Positions 35,980-46,254 of a stretch of DNA of 64,000 nucleotides are shown one piece after another. Each line of letters begins with the position of its first letter. The stretch's first letter is position 1. The notes under the pieces are model-generated. The model was not told the DNA's origin. It saw only the letters and a list, made by a program, of their open reading frames with translations, and searched no databases. The stretch comes from Sistotremastrum niveocremeum HHB9708 (lineage: Eukaryota; Basidiomycota; Agaricomycetes; Sistotremastrales; Sistotremastraceae). The stretch is from assembly GCA_001630475.1 (NCBI GenBank), contig KV419396.1:434001-498000 (forward strand), in the 5' to 3' direction. The position numbers and the translations under genes are program-made.

Positions 35980-37081
35980 ATGGCAAGTCTTCACATATCC
36001 TTTTGAACTCATGGCCAATATTGTCCCAGTTCCGCAACACGTACGACTCAGACAACACCGTATTCTCACCACAAGGGCGACTGCATCAAGTTGAATATGC
36101 ACTGGAGGCAGTAAAACAAGGTTCTGCAGCAGTAGGGTTGGTTTCCAAGACGCATGCCGTTCTGTTGGCATTAAAAGTAACGTCTATCTCCTGTGGATTA
36201 TGCCTTTCTGCGTCTCACGATGTACCAGCGTTCGACAGGCGAGCTTGCTGCATACCAACAGAAGATGATCCGAATAGACGACCATGTTGGGATTGCTATT
36301 GCTGGTCTGACGTCTGATGCGCGTGTGTTAAGGTGAGATCTGGACCATCTTCGAAGAGGTTCTTCTACTAAGCTGGTTTCTGGTCTCACAGCAATTTCAT
36401 GCGGCAGCAGGCCATGTCTTCACGAATGATGTTCAACCGACCTGTACCCGTCAACCGCCTAGTGACGTCTATTGCCGACAGTGCGTTTTCATTCTCCCCC
36501 GAAACGTTTTGTAACTCTGAGACGGTCGAGCAGAAGCTCAGGTGAACACGCAGGAATATGGCCGTAGACCATATGGTGTTGGTTTCCTGGTCATAGGACA
36601 GGACCAGTCAGGCCCCCATCTCCACGAATTCTCTCCTTCCGGAAACTCATACGAATACTATGCCATGTCAATTGGTGCCCGCAGTCAAAGTGCAAAGACC
36701 TATTTGGAGAAGCACTTTGCCGAATTTGCTGATTGTATGTTATTCCGCCGTCTATTGGACACCATTCTAAGCTATTTCTTAGGCTCCCTTGAAAAACTCA
36801 TTCAACATGGTCTTTACGCTCTACGGGAAACGCTGCAACAGGACAAAGAGCTGACGATTAACAACACATCCGTGGGAATCCTAGGACCGAGCGGTGTTGA
36901 TGAGAGGAATGTGAAAGCAGATGGGTCGTTCAGGATTATCGAGGGAGCTCCTTTGCGGATCTATCTGGACAACATGAAGCCGAAAGATGCTCCAGAAGCT
37001 CCTCCAGCAGCTGCGCCCGCGGCCGAACCTACAGAACCTCAGGCACCCCCGACAGAGGATGTACAAATGGCTGAGCAGTAG
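35980..37081 (+). CDS. PRE5: 20S proteasome subunit alpha type 1 (PSMA1/PRE5)
   Basis: This is the alpha-6 ring subunit of the 20S proteasome. Exons 35980-35982, 36030-36176, 36229-36332, 36392-36480, 36534-36734 and 36783-37081 sum to 280 residues. The protein begins [19 protein letters not shown], followed by [14 protein letters not shown] (proteasome alpha signature), [35 protein letters not shown] and [18 protein letters not shown], all diagnostic of PSMA1. The C-terminal tail is Pro/Ala/Glu-rich and about 20 residues longer than in animals. The first coding exon is the ATG alone and the first intron starts gcaagt, a GC-AG intron (see findings). It follows the RGG gene in the same direction after 205 bp. 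Confidence 0.93.
35983..36029 (+). other. GC-AG intron directly after the PRE5 start codon
   Basis: The intron begins gcaagt, the consensus GC-type donor, and ends tcccag after 47 nt. Splicing joins ATG to TTCCGCAAC and gives MFRN, the conserved PSMA1 N-terminus. No GT donor near the ATG gives phase 0. Confidence 0.75.
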
Positions 37082-37279
37082 TTCTGACTTACTGATATCG
37101 GGACTTTTCTGCCTTTCGCTGAAGTCACTAGGAAGTGATGTATGGGCAGGATGCCTTGGGCATCGATCGAAGAGATGCAAGTGTATTAGGGTACGCTCGC
37201 GAAGCGCAGTATCAATTGAGATGGGAGGTAATATAAACTATAAATACAGTTGCATTGCTGCACGCTCAATGTATCCAAC

Positions 37280-38982
37280 TCAAGCCGAAGGTTGGATTGC
37301 AGCTGGGATATGTCCCGGTACAGGAATTTTCTTTTGGAGAGTGGCTCGAAGGGCATGGCTTTCGCTTGGGATTCGTCTGGCTAGCTGCGCAAGCTGGGAC
37401 GGCTTCCGAAGGCTGGACAAAACGCCGAGCAGTGTCGTCAGCAAAATTACGCTGCCCGCTTGATGAGTTGCGGCAAGGTGCACGGGGACCAGCATGAGTA
37501 GTGTGGAGATGCCCAAGACAACCTGAGCATTGACTGCGACCAAAGCACCCATTAACAGTCGCTTAGTGCTCGTTGGGAGTATACGTCTTGCGTTCGGGTG
37601 CAATGAGGCTAAAGCCAATGACGTTGTGGCGACGTAGGTGAGGGTGGCCTGATCGACGTGAGGTCTAGGGTCAAATCGAAGATGCAGCAACTACTCACCA
37701 GGAGACGATGATCGAATTGCACGGTAGTCGGGTTTTCGAAGACGTTCCTCCAGTATTGGTTGTCAGAGTTGACACCCTTTGCATAGTCTGATGAAAGAAG
37801 TTCATTGACTGGAGGCACAATGTTCTCGCCCATGTAGGGAAATTCATTGTAGATGAGTCCAGCGTCCAAACCAGCCACAAAAGCACCTGTCAAGAACCAA
37901 GATTCAGGGATTCGTGCGATGCGTCACTGCCTACAGTTGTGCCTCACCTGAAAGAGCCGTAATGAATACCATACCAGTGACGATTCCCGCATAGCGTCGG
38001 AAAGGCGCAAGCCCAGTCGTCCCGGCAAAACTCTTCAGATCAAGAGTGCCGCGGGCGAATTTATGATCGCGAAGGATACGCAAGGCCATAGCGAACATTC
38101 CGGCATAAAGGGTGAACGCAGCACCTAAATGAGCGGCAAGTCTATACTGCGACACGCGAGGCACAGCACCCGGTACTTGTGTTATTGATTCGTCCAGGCC
38201 TGATTTGACCATGTACCATCCTAGAAAGCCCTGAAAGCCGATGAGGAGGGATAGGCCGCCTACGCGCCATATATCTTTCCGCGCGAGTTTTCCTCGTGCG
38301 GTGAAATATATTGCGGGCAGGACGAATGCGACGCCGAGAACGCGGCCGAGGATGCGGTGCAGCCATTCCATGTAGTATATGCGCTTGAAATTCTCAAGAT
38401 CAATGCTCGAGTTCAACCTGCAGTAGGAAATATTGTCAGATGGTGGACGGTGAGCATTCAGGGGCAAACGGACATTTTGAACTCGGGGCTCTGCTTATAC
38501 TTTGTGAATTCCTCCATCCACTCTTCCTCAGAGCCAGGCCACCAAACTCCCGTGACAGGTTTCCATTCCGTGATGCTCAGACCAGATTCGGTAAGCCTCG
38601 TTATGCCGCCGACGACAACGATGGCGAATACAAGGGCTGAACAGCCCAACAACCAGAATCCAACCACGCGCGAGGTTCCTGGAAGAGTTGTCGGAGCGGC
38701 CTCAGAAGCATAAGACCTCGTTGATGTTGAAATGAGCTGCAAAGATGGGCCTTGAGGTAAAGATGGTCGTATGGCCTGTCTTCGGCAGGTCCATTGGCGG
38801 AGAAGAGGGAGTAGAGTTTGATTAGATCGAGAAGAGTAACATTTTGTATTGACAAGGAGTGGCGATGTTGAAGGCAGACGAAGAGCGACAAGAGCTCTGG
38901 CTGCTCGTGTGGAGGTGGGTGATGGGAGGCTATGCCTTGAGAGTAGCGTCGAGTGCTGCACCAGTCGGCGAAGACAGGACAT
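37280..38982 (-). CDS. COX15: Heme A synthase COX15
   Basis: COX15 oxidises heme O to heme A for cytochrome c oxidase in the inner mitochondrial membrane. The start at 38982 (MSCLRRLVQHSTLLS) begins a long Arg/Ser/Thr-rich presequence. Membrane segments follow: VGFWLLGCSALVFAIVVVGG, VLGVAFVLPAIYF, GLSLLIGFQGFLGWYMV, LGAAFTLYAGMFAMAL, GIVTGMVFITALSG, and three more near the C-terminus. Family motifs are TRLTESGLSITEWKP, MEWLHRILGR, YRLAAHLG, FVAGLDAGLIYNEFP, QFDHRLL and AATHQAGS, which carry the conserved heme-ligand histidines. The stop is at 37280. Start codons of COX15 and BOLA3 are separated by only 21 bp. Length is typical of fungal COX15. Confidence 0.93.
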
Positions 38983-39003
38983 GCTCTTACGTAAAATTCG
39001 ACA
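38983..39003. promoter_or_regulatory. 21-bp spacer between COX15 and BOLA3 start codons
   Basis: The two divergent start codons are so close that each 5' UTR and promoter must lie inside, or overlap, the other gene's transcribed region. No separate motif can be named in 21 bp. Confidence 0.6.
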
Positions 39004-39407
39004 ATGTTGCGCTCACTTCAACTCGCCCGCCGATCCCGCCCTTTACGATATCTTTCGAACAATGCACGACCGCCACCGCAGCCTGAACCACTGAGCGAGG
39101 GCGAACAAGCTCTTCATGACAAACTGCACAAACTATTTGAGCCGTCTGATCTCCAGGTGCAGGACATTTCAGGTACGTCATACAAATTTGTGCTTTCAAA
39201 TGGCATTCATGGGTCGAATCAGGTGGATGTGGAACGTTCTATGCCATCAGCATCAAAAGCAAAGCGTTTTCTGGTCTGAGTACCGTCAAGCAACATCAAC
39301 TAGTAACCAAGCAGCTAAAGGAAGAGATAGCAGGAATACATGGTCTACAGGTACAGTCACCCGCAGAGATGCACGACAACTTGATCGAGATGATTTTTGT
39401 TAGTTGA
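39004..39407 (+). CDS. BOL3: BolA-like mitochondrial protein 3 (BOLA3/Bol3)
   Basis: BOLA3 acts with GLRX5/NFU1 in late mitochondrial [4Fe-4S] cluster delivery. Exons 39004-39172 and 39223-39407 give 117 residues. The N-terminus MLRSLQLARRSRPLRYLS is an Arg-rich, acid-free targeting presequence. The BolA fold contains LHDKLHKLFEPSDLQVQDIS, then SGGCGTFYAISIKSKAF, LSTVKQHQLVTKQLKEEI and IHGLQVQS. The Cys of GGCG and the His of KQHQ correspond to the cluster-ligand residues of BOLA3. The last about 20 residues (EMHDNLIEMIFVS) are longer than in animals. The intron (gtacgt...cag) splits the Gly codon before GCG. Confidence 0.9.
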
Positions 39408-39460
39408 AGACGATCCCTGAGTGATGGCACGCCGTCAGGTCTGCGAGTTGCCCCGATTCG

Positions 39461-40384
39461 CTATTTCCTGCGCTCGAGGCGCATGAGAGAAATAGCCTCT
39501 CTGGTGTACGTTTCCCTGTCGGGATGATCCATTATCTGCGTTCACGGGAGTGGCGGCATTAGTGTTGGATTGAAGCGGGAAACGTGTCAGAGTAGCGCTA
39601 CCTCGGTCCAATCAAATTTCTTCTTCAGCAGAGTGAAAAACCGTTTATCAGCCTTTGCGGGGTCCGAATGAGGGTCGAGGGGCATGGAGGCATCATTGCA
39701 GGCGCACCTTTCGGCGCTTTTTATAACAAAATAAAATGTCGACTGGCTTTTCTGAGAGATCTGACAAGGTCTGGACGAGCAGAGGGAAGGCGGACTCGAG
39801 ATAGACGCAATCTGCAGCGAGCACGATGTCTGGAGATGGGAACGACGTCGGGAGAGGAACGCCCCTGGAGAAATGACGGATGAAAAGAAGACGAAGATAA
39901 GGGGTCCTACCAGTTGAGTTCCGCAACGTGGACTGATTTCTCGAGATGGTTGAGCGCGATATTCTTGGCCATGAGATCAAGAAGGGGACTTGTTGATTAG
40001 GTTAGGATGGCCCGAGAAGAAGACGGTGGACGAACGCCTGGTCAGTTATCCAGGTGTGGGCACCCAGCATGCCTGCGACGAGTCCGACGAGGCCAGTGCC
40101 GCTGCCCAGTTCGAGCACATTTTTTCCTGGTAGCTTGTGTGCATATACGGTCGACAGATAGGTAGCGAGTACCTGGAAAGCTGATTGGGCAAGTCGGCAA
40201 TGGCATCAAGGAAATGATTTACCTCGCCAGCAGGCCAAGCTCGGCCGCCACAGCCTGGAGAGACATCGACGGCGAGAACAAGCTCTGTTGGTAATTGTTG
40301 GAAATGGAGGACAAGCTGGTCGTCGTGTGGGGCATCAGAGCCGACATCGCCTTTGTCGACGAGTTGGAAGGGGAACTCGTCCAT
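39461..40384 (-). CDS. EFM6: METTL21/EFM6-like protein-lysine methyltransferase
   Basis: This is a small seven-beta-strand SAM-dependent methyltransferase of family 16; yeast Efm6 methylates elongation factor eEF1A. The start MDEFPFQLVDKGD at 40384 is the first ATG. Then come LVLHFQQLPTELVLAVDVSP, GGRAWPAGE, motif I NVLELGSGTGLVGLVAG, WITDQ, LLDLMAKNIALNH and the post-II motif DIVLAADCVYLESAFPLL with the family DxxY-like DCVY. Later exons give ILFCYKKRRKADKRFFTLLK, FDWTE and, after a last intron, IMDHPDRETYTREAISLMRL with stop 39461-39463. Introns are short GT-AG. The family is clear; EFM6 rather than another METTL21 member is a best guess. Confidence 0.8.
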
Positions 40385-40551
40385 GGCCAACGCACGGAGA
40401 TAAGCGCGAGTGCCGAGCGGTGCCGGGGATCAGCGGCGTCGGATAGCCGCGATACATATAGCGTTTGATCCCATCCAAGCCATGCAAGCTGAATATATTC
40501 GCAGCCCCAGTCGCAGTCGCTCTCCAGCGCAGCCCACGTCTTCTGCTCTTC

Positions 40552-41220
40552 ATGCCGCCCCGTCTCCAGCGCACCCCCAGCTCTGCACTGCGCGGGCCTC
40601 GTCCTCTTAGGTCGTCCTCGCTCTCGACCCAGCCTCCCCTCACTGAAGACGTCGCAATGCACTCATTCGAGCCGAGCCTTGACCTCCCTCCGCTCTCTGC
40701 CAATCCATCTCGTCTGTCCACCCAATCCACATCCTCAACAATGTCAGACGCTTCAGTCGACTCGTCAGCCTCATCGAGCTCAAGCTCGTCTCTACGACGA
40801 AGAGCGCACGTTCGACGGAGATCCAGAGACGACAAGCCAACTGGGCCGCGAAATTCCCAGCAGTTAGCATCCCCACCACCCTCACCACCTTCCCAACCCC
40901 AAAAACCATACCTATTCCCAATAAACACCTCACCTTCGTCTCCAGCACCTCCACCGCCCATATTCCCCGCGGTATCACCCGGCGATAACCCATGTTTCCT
41001 GGCATCTCGTCAGCCATCATTACGTGCTCATGCCTTGGCAGTCAAAGAGCATTCAGAGGACGATGAGATCGACTGGGATGCTATCGTCCACGTCATGTCT
41101 CTTCCCAGTCCACCCGTCACTCCCATCGTCATTCCTCAGCGCAAATCAACAAACGAGATCTCGGCTATGCTAGTCGAGCGATGGCAGCGCTACGATTCTG
41201 CACTTCAAAAAGCTTCTTGA
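40552..41220 (+). CDS. Ser/Pro-rich hypothetical protein
   Basis: A single-exon frame of 222 residues starts at the first in-frame ATG (MPPRLQRTPSSALRG); a downstream ATG at 40657 (MHSFEPSLDL) is possible. Most of it is low-complexity Ser, Pro and Arg. A conserved-looking C-terminus stands out: HSEDDEIDWDAIVHVMSLPS, then PPVTPIVIPQRKSTNEISAM and LVERWQRYDSAL. No fold or family is recognised. It is divergent from EFM6 with 167 bp between starts. Codon use is like its neighbours, supporting a real gene, but the function is unknown. Confidence 0.6.
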   Translation: MPPRLQRTPSSALRGPRPLRSSSLSTQPPLTEDVAMHSFEPSLDLPPLSANPSRLSTQSTSSTMSDASVDSSASSSSSSSLRRRAHVRRRSRDDKPTGPRNSQQLASPPPSPPSQPQKPYLFPINTSPSSPAPPPPIFPAVSPGDNPCFLASRQPSLRAHALAVKEHSEDDEIDWDAIVHVMSLPSPPVTPIVIPQRKSTNEISAMLVERWQRYDSALQKAS

Positions 41221-41557
41221 GCTTCCCCATCATCTTCCATTCATCTCATCCCATCATCCATATTTATCTAATCTATCTATTTTTTCTGATCACCAAGTTG
41301 GACCGCATCGGTTACGATATCCCAGTAGACACGTTGTTTTCATCAGAAACAATCTTGTATGCTCATTTTTGTATTACCATCATCTTGTGTTTTTGTTCCT
41401 TCTTCGAATTCCTTGTATCCTCTTATCTTGGACAATGAGCCGATGTTGCATGTGGTACTACTACTAGTGAACACTGCCTGAGTTGAATCAGGATTACTGA
41501 TAAATTAACATTATTCCCTATTCAATCCCATCTCTTCTGCCCCCTGAGCCATCGTGA
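41221..41557. other. Convergent 3' spacer
   Basis: AT- and T-rich sequence of 337 bp between the ends of the hypothetical gene and the ADC synthase gene. It looks like two 3' UTRs; nothing else is seen. Confidence 0.6.
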
Positions 41558-43902
41558 TCATTGGAATGACCGTAGGACACTCTGAAGTTTGACCACCATC
41601 TCATCCCACTCTGCGTCAACTTCTGACAGTGCCGTGATAGCGCCTCCGGCACCCACTTCCCACACTTCCTCGCTCCGTGTGCTCATCCCGTCTGAACCCG
41701 ATGCAGATGTTTCAGGGGTCGTGCTGTGATCTTGATAATTCATGCAGCTGCGAATCACGACTGAAAAGTCACCGCCACCGCCGACATCCCAGAATCCGCA
41801 GACACCAGAATATATGCCGCGTTCCTCGGCCTCTAGCGACTGGAGGATCTCGACAGATCGTTTTTTCGGTGCACCAGTCATACTGCCTACATCGTCGGAA
41901 ATCAGTTTCGACATTCGTCCATGAATGGATCATAAACAGTACCTGGTGGTAGACAACTCTTGAGAACACTCCATCCCTTTCCAGCACCCACTTCGCCCTC
42001 AATAACGCTGACAAGTTGCCAAACCGTTTCGTACTCCTCCACCTGACACAGTCTCTCGACTCTCACATCCATGCCAGCCACAGCATGCAGATCATGTCTG
42101 ATCAGATCGACAATCATAAGATTCTCTGCGAATTCTTTCGGAGTGCCTAGAATTCTCTCCGCTTCCTGTCGAGTAGGAACCGTACTCTTCCGGGCCGTTC
42201 CTTTGATTGGTCGAAGTTGACAGGAACCTCCACGTGAGAAAGACAAAAATCTTTCGGGAGAGGAAGAGATGAGTGTGCTGGGCCCTAGACGCATGAAACA
42301 TGAATACGGGGCCGGATTCACAAGGCGGATGCGCTTGAAGAGTGCCCAGGCTCGAGCTCGGGAGGATGAGGTATCGAGGTAGGGCAGTGAGATCCTTGTC
42401 TGAGCCGTGAAACATAATTCGTACGATTCTCCGGAGAACAAGTATTCCTGACATTCCTTGATCCCCTCTCTGTAGGATTGTTCGTCTGGGAGCTTGATAC
42501 TCGTGACTGCAGGTGCACGGAAAGCTGCCAAACTATCCTGCGATGGCGGAGATGCCTGGGCTTCCCGTAGCGTATTGTATGTCTGTGTTATCCATTCGTC
42601 GTCGTCTGGGATCATCGATTGGATGTGAAGTTCATGAGTCTTCTGGTCCAGAACGACACTACGTTCCACAAAGACGAGATTAACATCGGGATGTCGGCGA
42701 GAAGTGGAAGAAGTTTGAATATCCAACGTCTGGACACCAAGGGCGTAGCTGAAGTATCCAACCAGGCCACCCCAAAATGGCAGTTCTGGATTTCCTCCCT
42801 GAGCATGGCGTGCAGACATGAACTTGGAGAGCCAATCCCAAACTGATTGACCGCCCAACGGGTATCGGACAGTGGTCTTTTTTCCAGAGACCGAGACATG
42901 ATGATCTCCCACATAGTGCGATATGCGAATCATGCTAGGGACTGGGCAACCTAAAATCGAATATCGTCCAGGGTGAGCAGCTGAATCCAAGACAATGGCA
43001 TTATCATCGGACGAAGGATTACTGAGCAATTCAGCAATCCGTGGTATGGGTAGTGACACATCCTGAAGCACTTGGGACTTCACAGCCGCGGGCTCTACCT
43101 CAGCGGACAGGCGTTTATTGGCAAGACGAGTGGGAGGCCATGGGCCTTCGAAGGGGAGCTCAGGATCCCAGGGAACGGGTGATTGGGTGCGCCCCTTGGA
43201 AAACTCATGCGCCAGTTTCCAAAAGTTCTTGACAACGTGAAGTCCTCCTTCCGAGGTGCATACAGACTCAGGATGATATTGAACTGCCCAAAAGGGGCGG
43301 TACCGGTGCCTGAGTGCCATCACGACATACCCGTTCTCAGATCCATCATCTGCCCAAGCGAGTTCCTCCAACGAAGGGCAGGTGAGTAGGGATAGTGTCA
43401 CATGTAGTGAATGATATCGAACAGCGTCGACTGTACCGACTCCTTCGAATAGATCCGTATTGCGATGTTTGACGTGCGAGATTTGACCGTGTTTTACGAC
43501 GGGGAGTCGATGAAGTGTTGCACCGTGCTCGACGGCGAGGCTTTGCAAGCCTAAGCAGACCCCGAAGATCGGAATGACATGTTCCCTAGGAAGATGCCAC
43601 AAATGTCTAATGATGCCGACGTCCTGAGCACGGAGAGGCGAACCAGGACCTGGGCCCACAACGATGGCAGCAAAGGAAGGAAGATGGGGGATGAGCTCCT
43701 CTATTGTGATCGCATCGTTCTTGACAATGTAAAGCTCTGAATTAGGGACCGCTCGTTGGAAGAGGTCTGCAAGGCTAGCTTAGGCGATCCAAGGATACGA
43801 TGAGCTTGCAAGAAAAAAAGTAGACAGTGAGTCTGCTTACTTGAAGGTGAAGGAATCGTAAGAATCGATGAGCAAGATCTTTTGTCTATTGGTTCCAGGC
43901 AT
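41558..43902 (-). CDS. ABZ1: Aminodeoxychorismate (PABA) synthase, fused PabA-PabB
   Basis: This bifunctional enzyme converts chorismate and glutamine to 4-amino-4-deoxychorismate on the folate pathway. The start at 43902 (MPGTNRQKILLIDSYDSFTF) is followed by an intron that joins to NLADLFQRAVPNSE. The glutamine amidotransferase domain shows IVVGPGPGSP, the nucleophile in IFGVCLGLQSLAVEHG and the His-Glu pair in WAVQYHPES. The chorismate-binding domain has WGGLVGYFSYALG, SSSPERFLSF, RPIKGTARKS, LMIVDLIRHDL and, after an intron, SMTGAPKKRSVEILQ and GIYSGVCGFWDVG. The Lys in PIKGT marks ADC synthase rather than anthranilate synthase, which has PIAGT. Stop at 41558. It is about 740 residues with few introns. 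Confidence 0.92.
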
Positions 43903-44109
43903 TATTATTAGGCGAAATTAAAATGAAAAGAGTGGGGACTAAGACAGAGCAAGAAAGCAAGAGCGGCGGTCGAGAAAGGACAAGCAGAGCATCCGAGAAG
44001 AAAACGTGCTTATGTAATTCAGTACTCGGTTCGGTTAGATAAAGTGTAGGCGAGTCATATACAAAAACTAGAAATACAGTAGGGGTATAGTGAAGGTGGT
44101 ACAGTCCAT

Positions 44110-44508
44110 TTACAAACGAGAACGACGACGACTGTTTCCATGCATTCCAAACCAATGTCTTACTCGGACTGAAAATGGAACATGGGCTTCATTTCCGCGA
44201 CCCTGAAATCTAACGTTTAGTTTGACATCTTCGGTCGCGCGTGGACAAGCTTACCATAGCACGGAGCTCGTGTTTCGCGTTCTTTCGTCCATGAGACGTA
44301 GTGTTGGGATTGTGCAGAGCAGCCTACTCGTTGGTTAGCTTGGGATTAAATTTATACAAATGCGACCAACCTTGAGGCCACCGGCACGTCGGTTCGGGTT
44401 CTTTCGCTGATACCATTTGCGGTTGCGTGCACTCGAAGTGGTAGTCAACGGGTTATTAGTGTGATGAGTGCGACGAGTGCGAGTCTTTCTGTTCTCAAGG
44501 CCAAACAT
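44110..44508 (-). CDS. Conserved small basic fungal protein, function unknown
   Basis: Three exons (44371-44508, 44255-44323, 44110-44202) encode exactly 99 residues. The protein is very basic: MFGLENRKTRTRRTHH, a Ser/Thr/Arg stretch, then RAGGLKAALHNPNTTSHGRK and NAKHELRAMGRGNEAHVPF, ending RRRSRL. The AGG-KAAL-NPNTT-GR-AKHELRAMGRG core recurs, from memory, in short unnamed proteins across ascomycetes and basidiomycetes, but no function is known to me. There is no signal peptide or membrane segment. The start codon lies 75 bp from the divergent TAD1 start, and its stop is 207 bp from the start of ADC synthase. Confidence 0.75.
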
Positions 44509-44583
44509 GATGTGAATATTGGGGCATTGAGCGACGTCGAGGGCGCATTCTTATAGCGACGAGCGAGGCTGTGCACGACGTGG

Positions 44584-46033
44584 ATGACGCGGGAGCTAAG
44601 TGCGGTGGAGTGTTGCGCTCCAATGTCTTGTGCTCCCGACGACATTGCTCGTCACGCAATATACGCATATAGGAGTCTTCAATATACTCTCCCTTCTAAC
44701 ACATTCACTGTCTTGGCTGCTTTCATATTCCAAGACGAACGTCATGCTCTCCACCTCATCTCCCTTGCTACAGGCACCAAGTGCTTGCCAGATTCAGAAC
44801 TGCCGCTCAGGGGAGATGCACTTCATGACAGTCATGCCGAAGTGCTTGCGCGAAGGGGCGCTGTTCGCTGGTTTATGGAGGAGATACTGCGAATATCCAA
44901 TCCTGAATACAAATCTCCATGGCTCACTCGCTGTGAACATGGTCAATTTGCTTTGAGATCAGGCATTCGCCTGCATCTATATATCTCAACCGTTCCATGT
45001 GAGCCAACTTTCTTTCCAGATATCTCGTTTCTACAACTTGTCGAGGTGGTGATGCGTCCTCAACTCTCCTTGCTTCCAATCAGGATCCAACCATGGCTGC
45101 ACTCAAAGACTCTCATTTCGTCGACGACACAGGACCGTCAATAGCAAGAGGTCGCGACAATTATTCCCTAAAAGGCGTCCTACGTACAAAGCCTGGCCGA
45201 AAGGACTCTCCTGCAACATCCTGTTTATCGTGCAGCGACAAAATTGCTCGATGGAATGTCCTCGGGATTCAAGGAGCTCTCCTTTCTCACTTCCTGGACC
45301 CACTATATATCGACTCCATCGTCATTTCTGATGTCCCCTCGGATATATCTGGAGACGTTCTCGCTGACTGTAATAGAGCATTCTGGCAGCGACTTGACCA
45401 AACAATCCCAGGTCTGCTCTCAACGTCTTCTGCCACAATCAAACCAATAGAATTCCTTTGAAGATCTACCATCACCATTTCGACTCAATCGACCGCATGT
45501 TTTCACATCCCAGATCTCCTTTCCACATTCTCAAACACAAGCCGGGATGTCAGACGTTGCGCTCGTCTCTTCTCATGAAGGTGTGCCCCAGCCCTCTGTG
45601 ACATTCGTGTTCCTGAGATCAGATCTCGAGAGCTCTTTGTTGGTTCGAAGGGTTGAATAAACCAGAGATTATCGTGAACGGCCGCAAGCGTGGTATGACC
45701 TCGAAACAACGGATTTCACCTAAGACCATGTATGCACCGGTTCGCTTACCAAACGCTCTATTTTATATATGCCGTCTTCGTACAGACCGAAGCTTTCGAA
45801 ATTAAGCTTGTTTAGTCTCTTTCGAGAACTGGAGACAGCGATGGACAGAGATCATTTGTGAGTATACATTCCATCTTATTTCGCTGTCGCTCAGAGCCCG
45901 CAGAAGTGGAAGCACGTATTTTCAAACCAAACTTGCCTCACATCAGTATCAAACCGCTAAACTAGCCCTATTCGGTCCAAATACTCCTTTCTCGAGTTGG
46001 CCAGTCAGTGGCCCTGACTGGGAAGCTTTCTGA
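44584..46033 (+). CDS. TAD1: tRNA-specific adenosine deaminase TAD1 (ADAT1)
   Basis: TAD1 deaminates A37 to inosine in tRNA-Ala. Exons 44584-44998, 45046-45411, 45464-45580, 45633-45729, 45786-45857 and 45895-46033 sum to 401 residues. The deaminase/ADAR core shows all zinc and catalytic residues: [16 protein letters not shown] (His and Glu), then, joined over an intron, PCGDAS and [20 protein letters not shown] (both Cys). Downstream are [53 protein letters not shown] and [11 protein letters not shown], matching the family tail. The reading frame appears broken in genomic DNA only because of introns; all five resolve with GT-AG sites. It converges on GPC1. Confidence 0.9.
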
Positions 46034-46254
46034 ACCAAAAGTGCTTGAAAGCTCATGGGTCATGAACTAGACCAAATGAAGTAATCTAGATAAAAGTCGT
46101 AGCTACAGGAGTAACGTGTATCAAAACAAGAGTCGTAAAATGCAAGAGTGAAGAACCTAAAAGCATTACGTATTAAATCGTTGAAAGGTATCATATCCGG
46201 GGATCAGTCATAACGGTCCTGAAGAGTCGTAAAGTCATAAAAATCAAAAGAGCA

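Noticed and set aside
5337-37081. Proteasome regulon (RPN5 and PRE5) with a common promoter box
   Set aside because: I looked for the yeast PACE motif (GGTGGCAAA) upstream of both and did not find it; co-location is probably chance.
40385-40551. Upstream extensions of EFM6 and the Ser/Pro-rich protein
   Set aside because: Both extended frames start at TTG codons. The ATGs at 40384 and 40552 are the first true starts.
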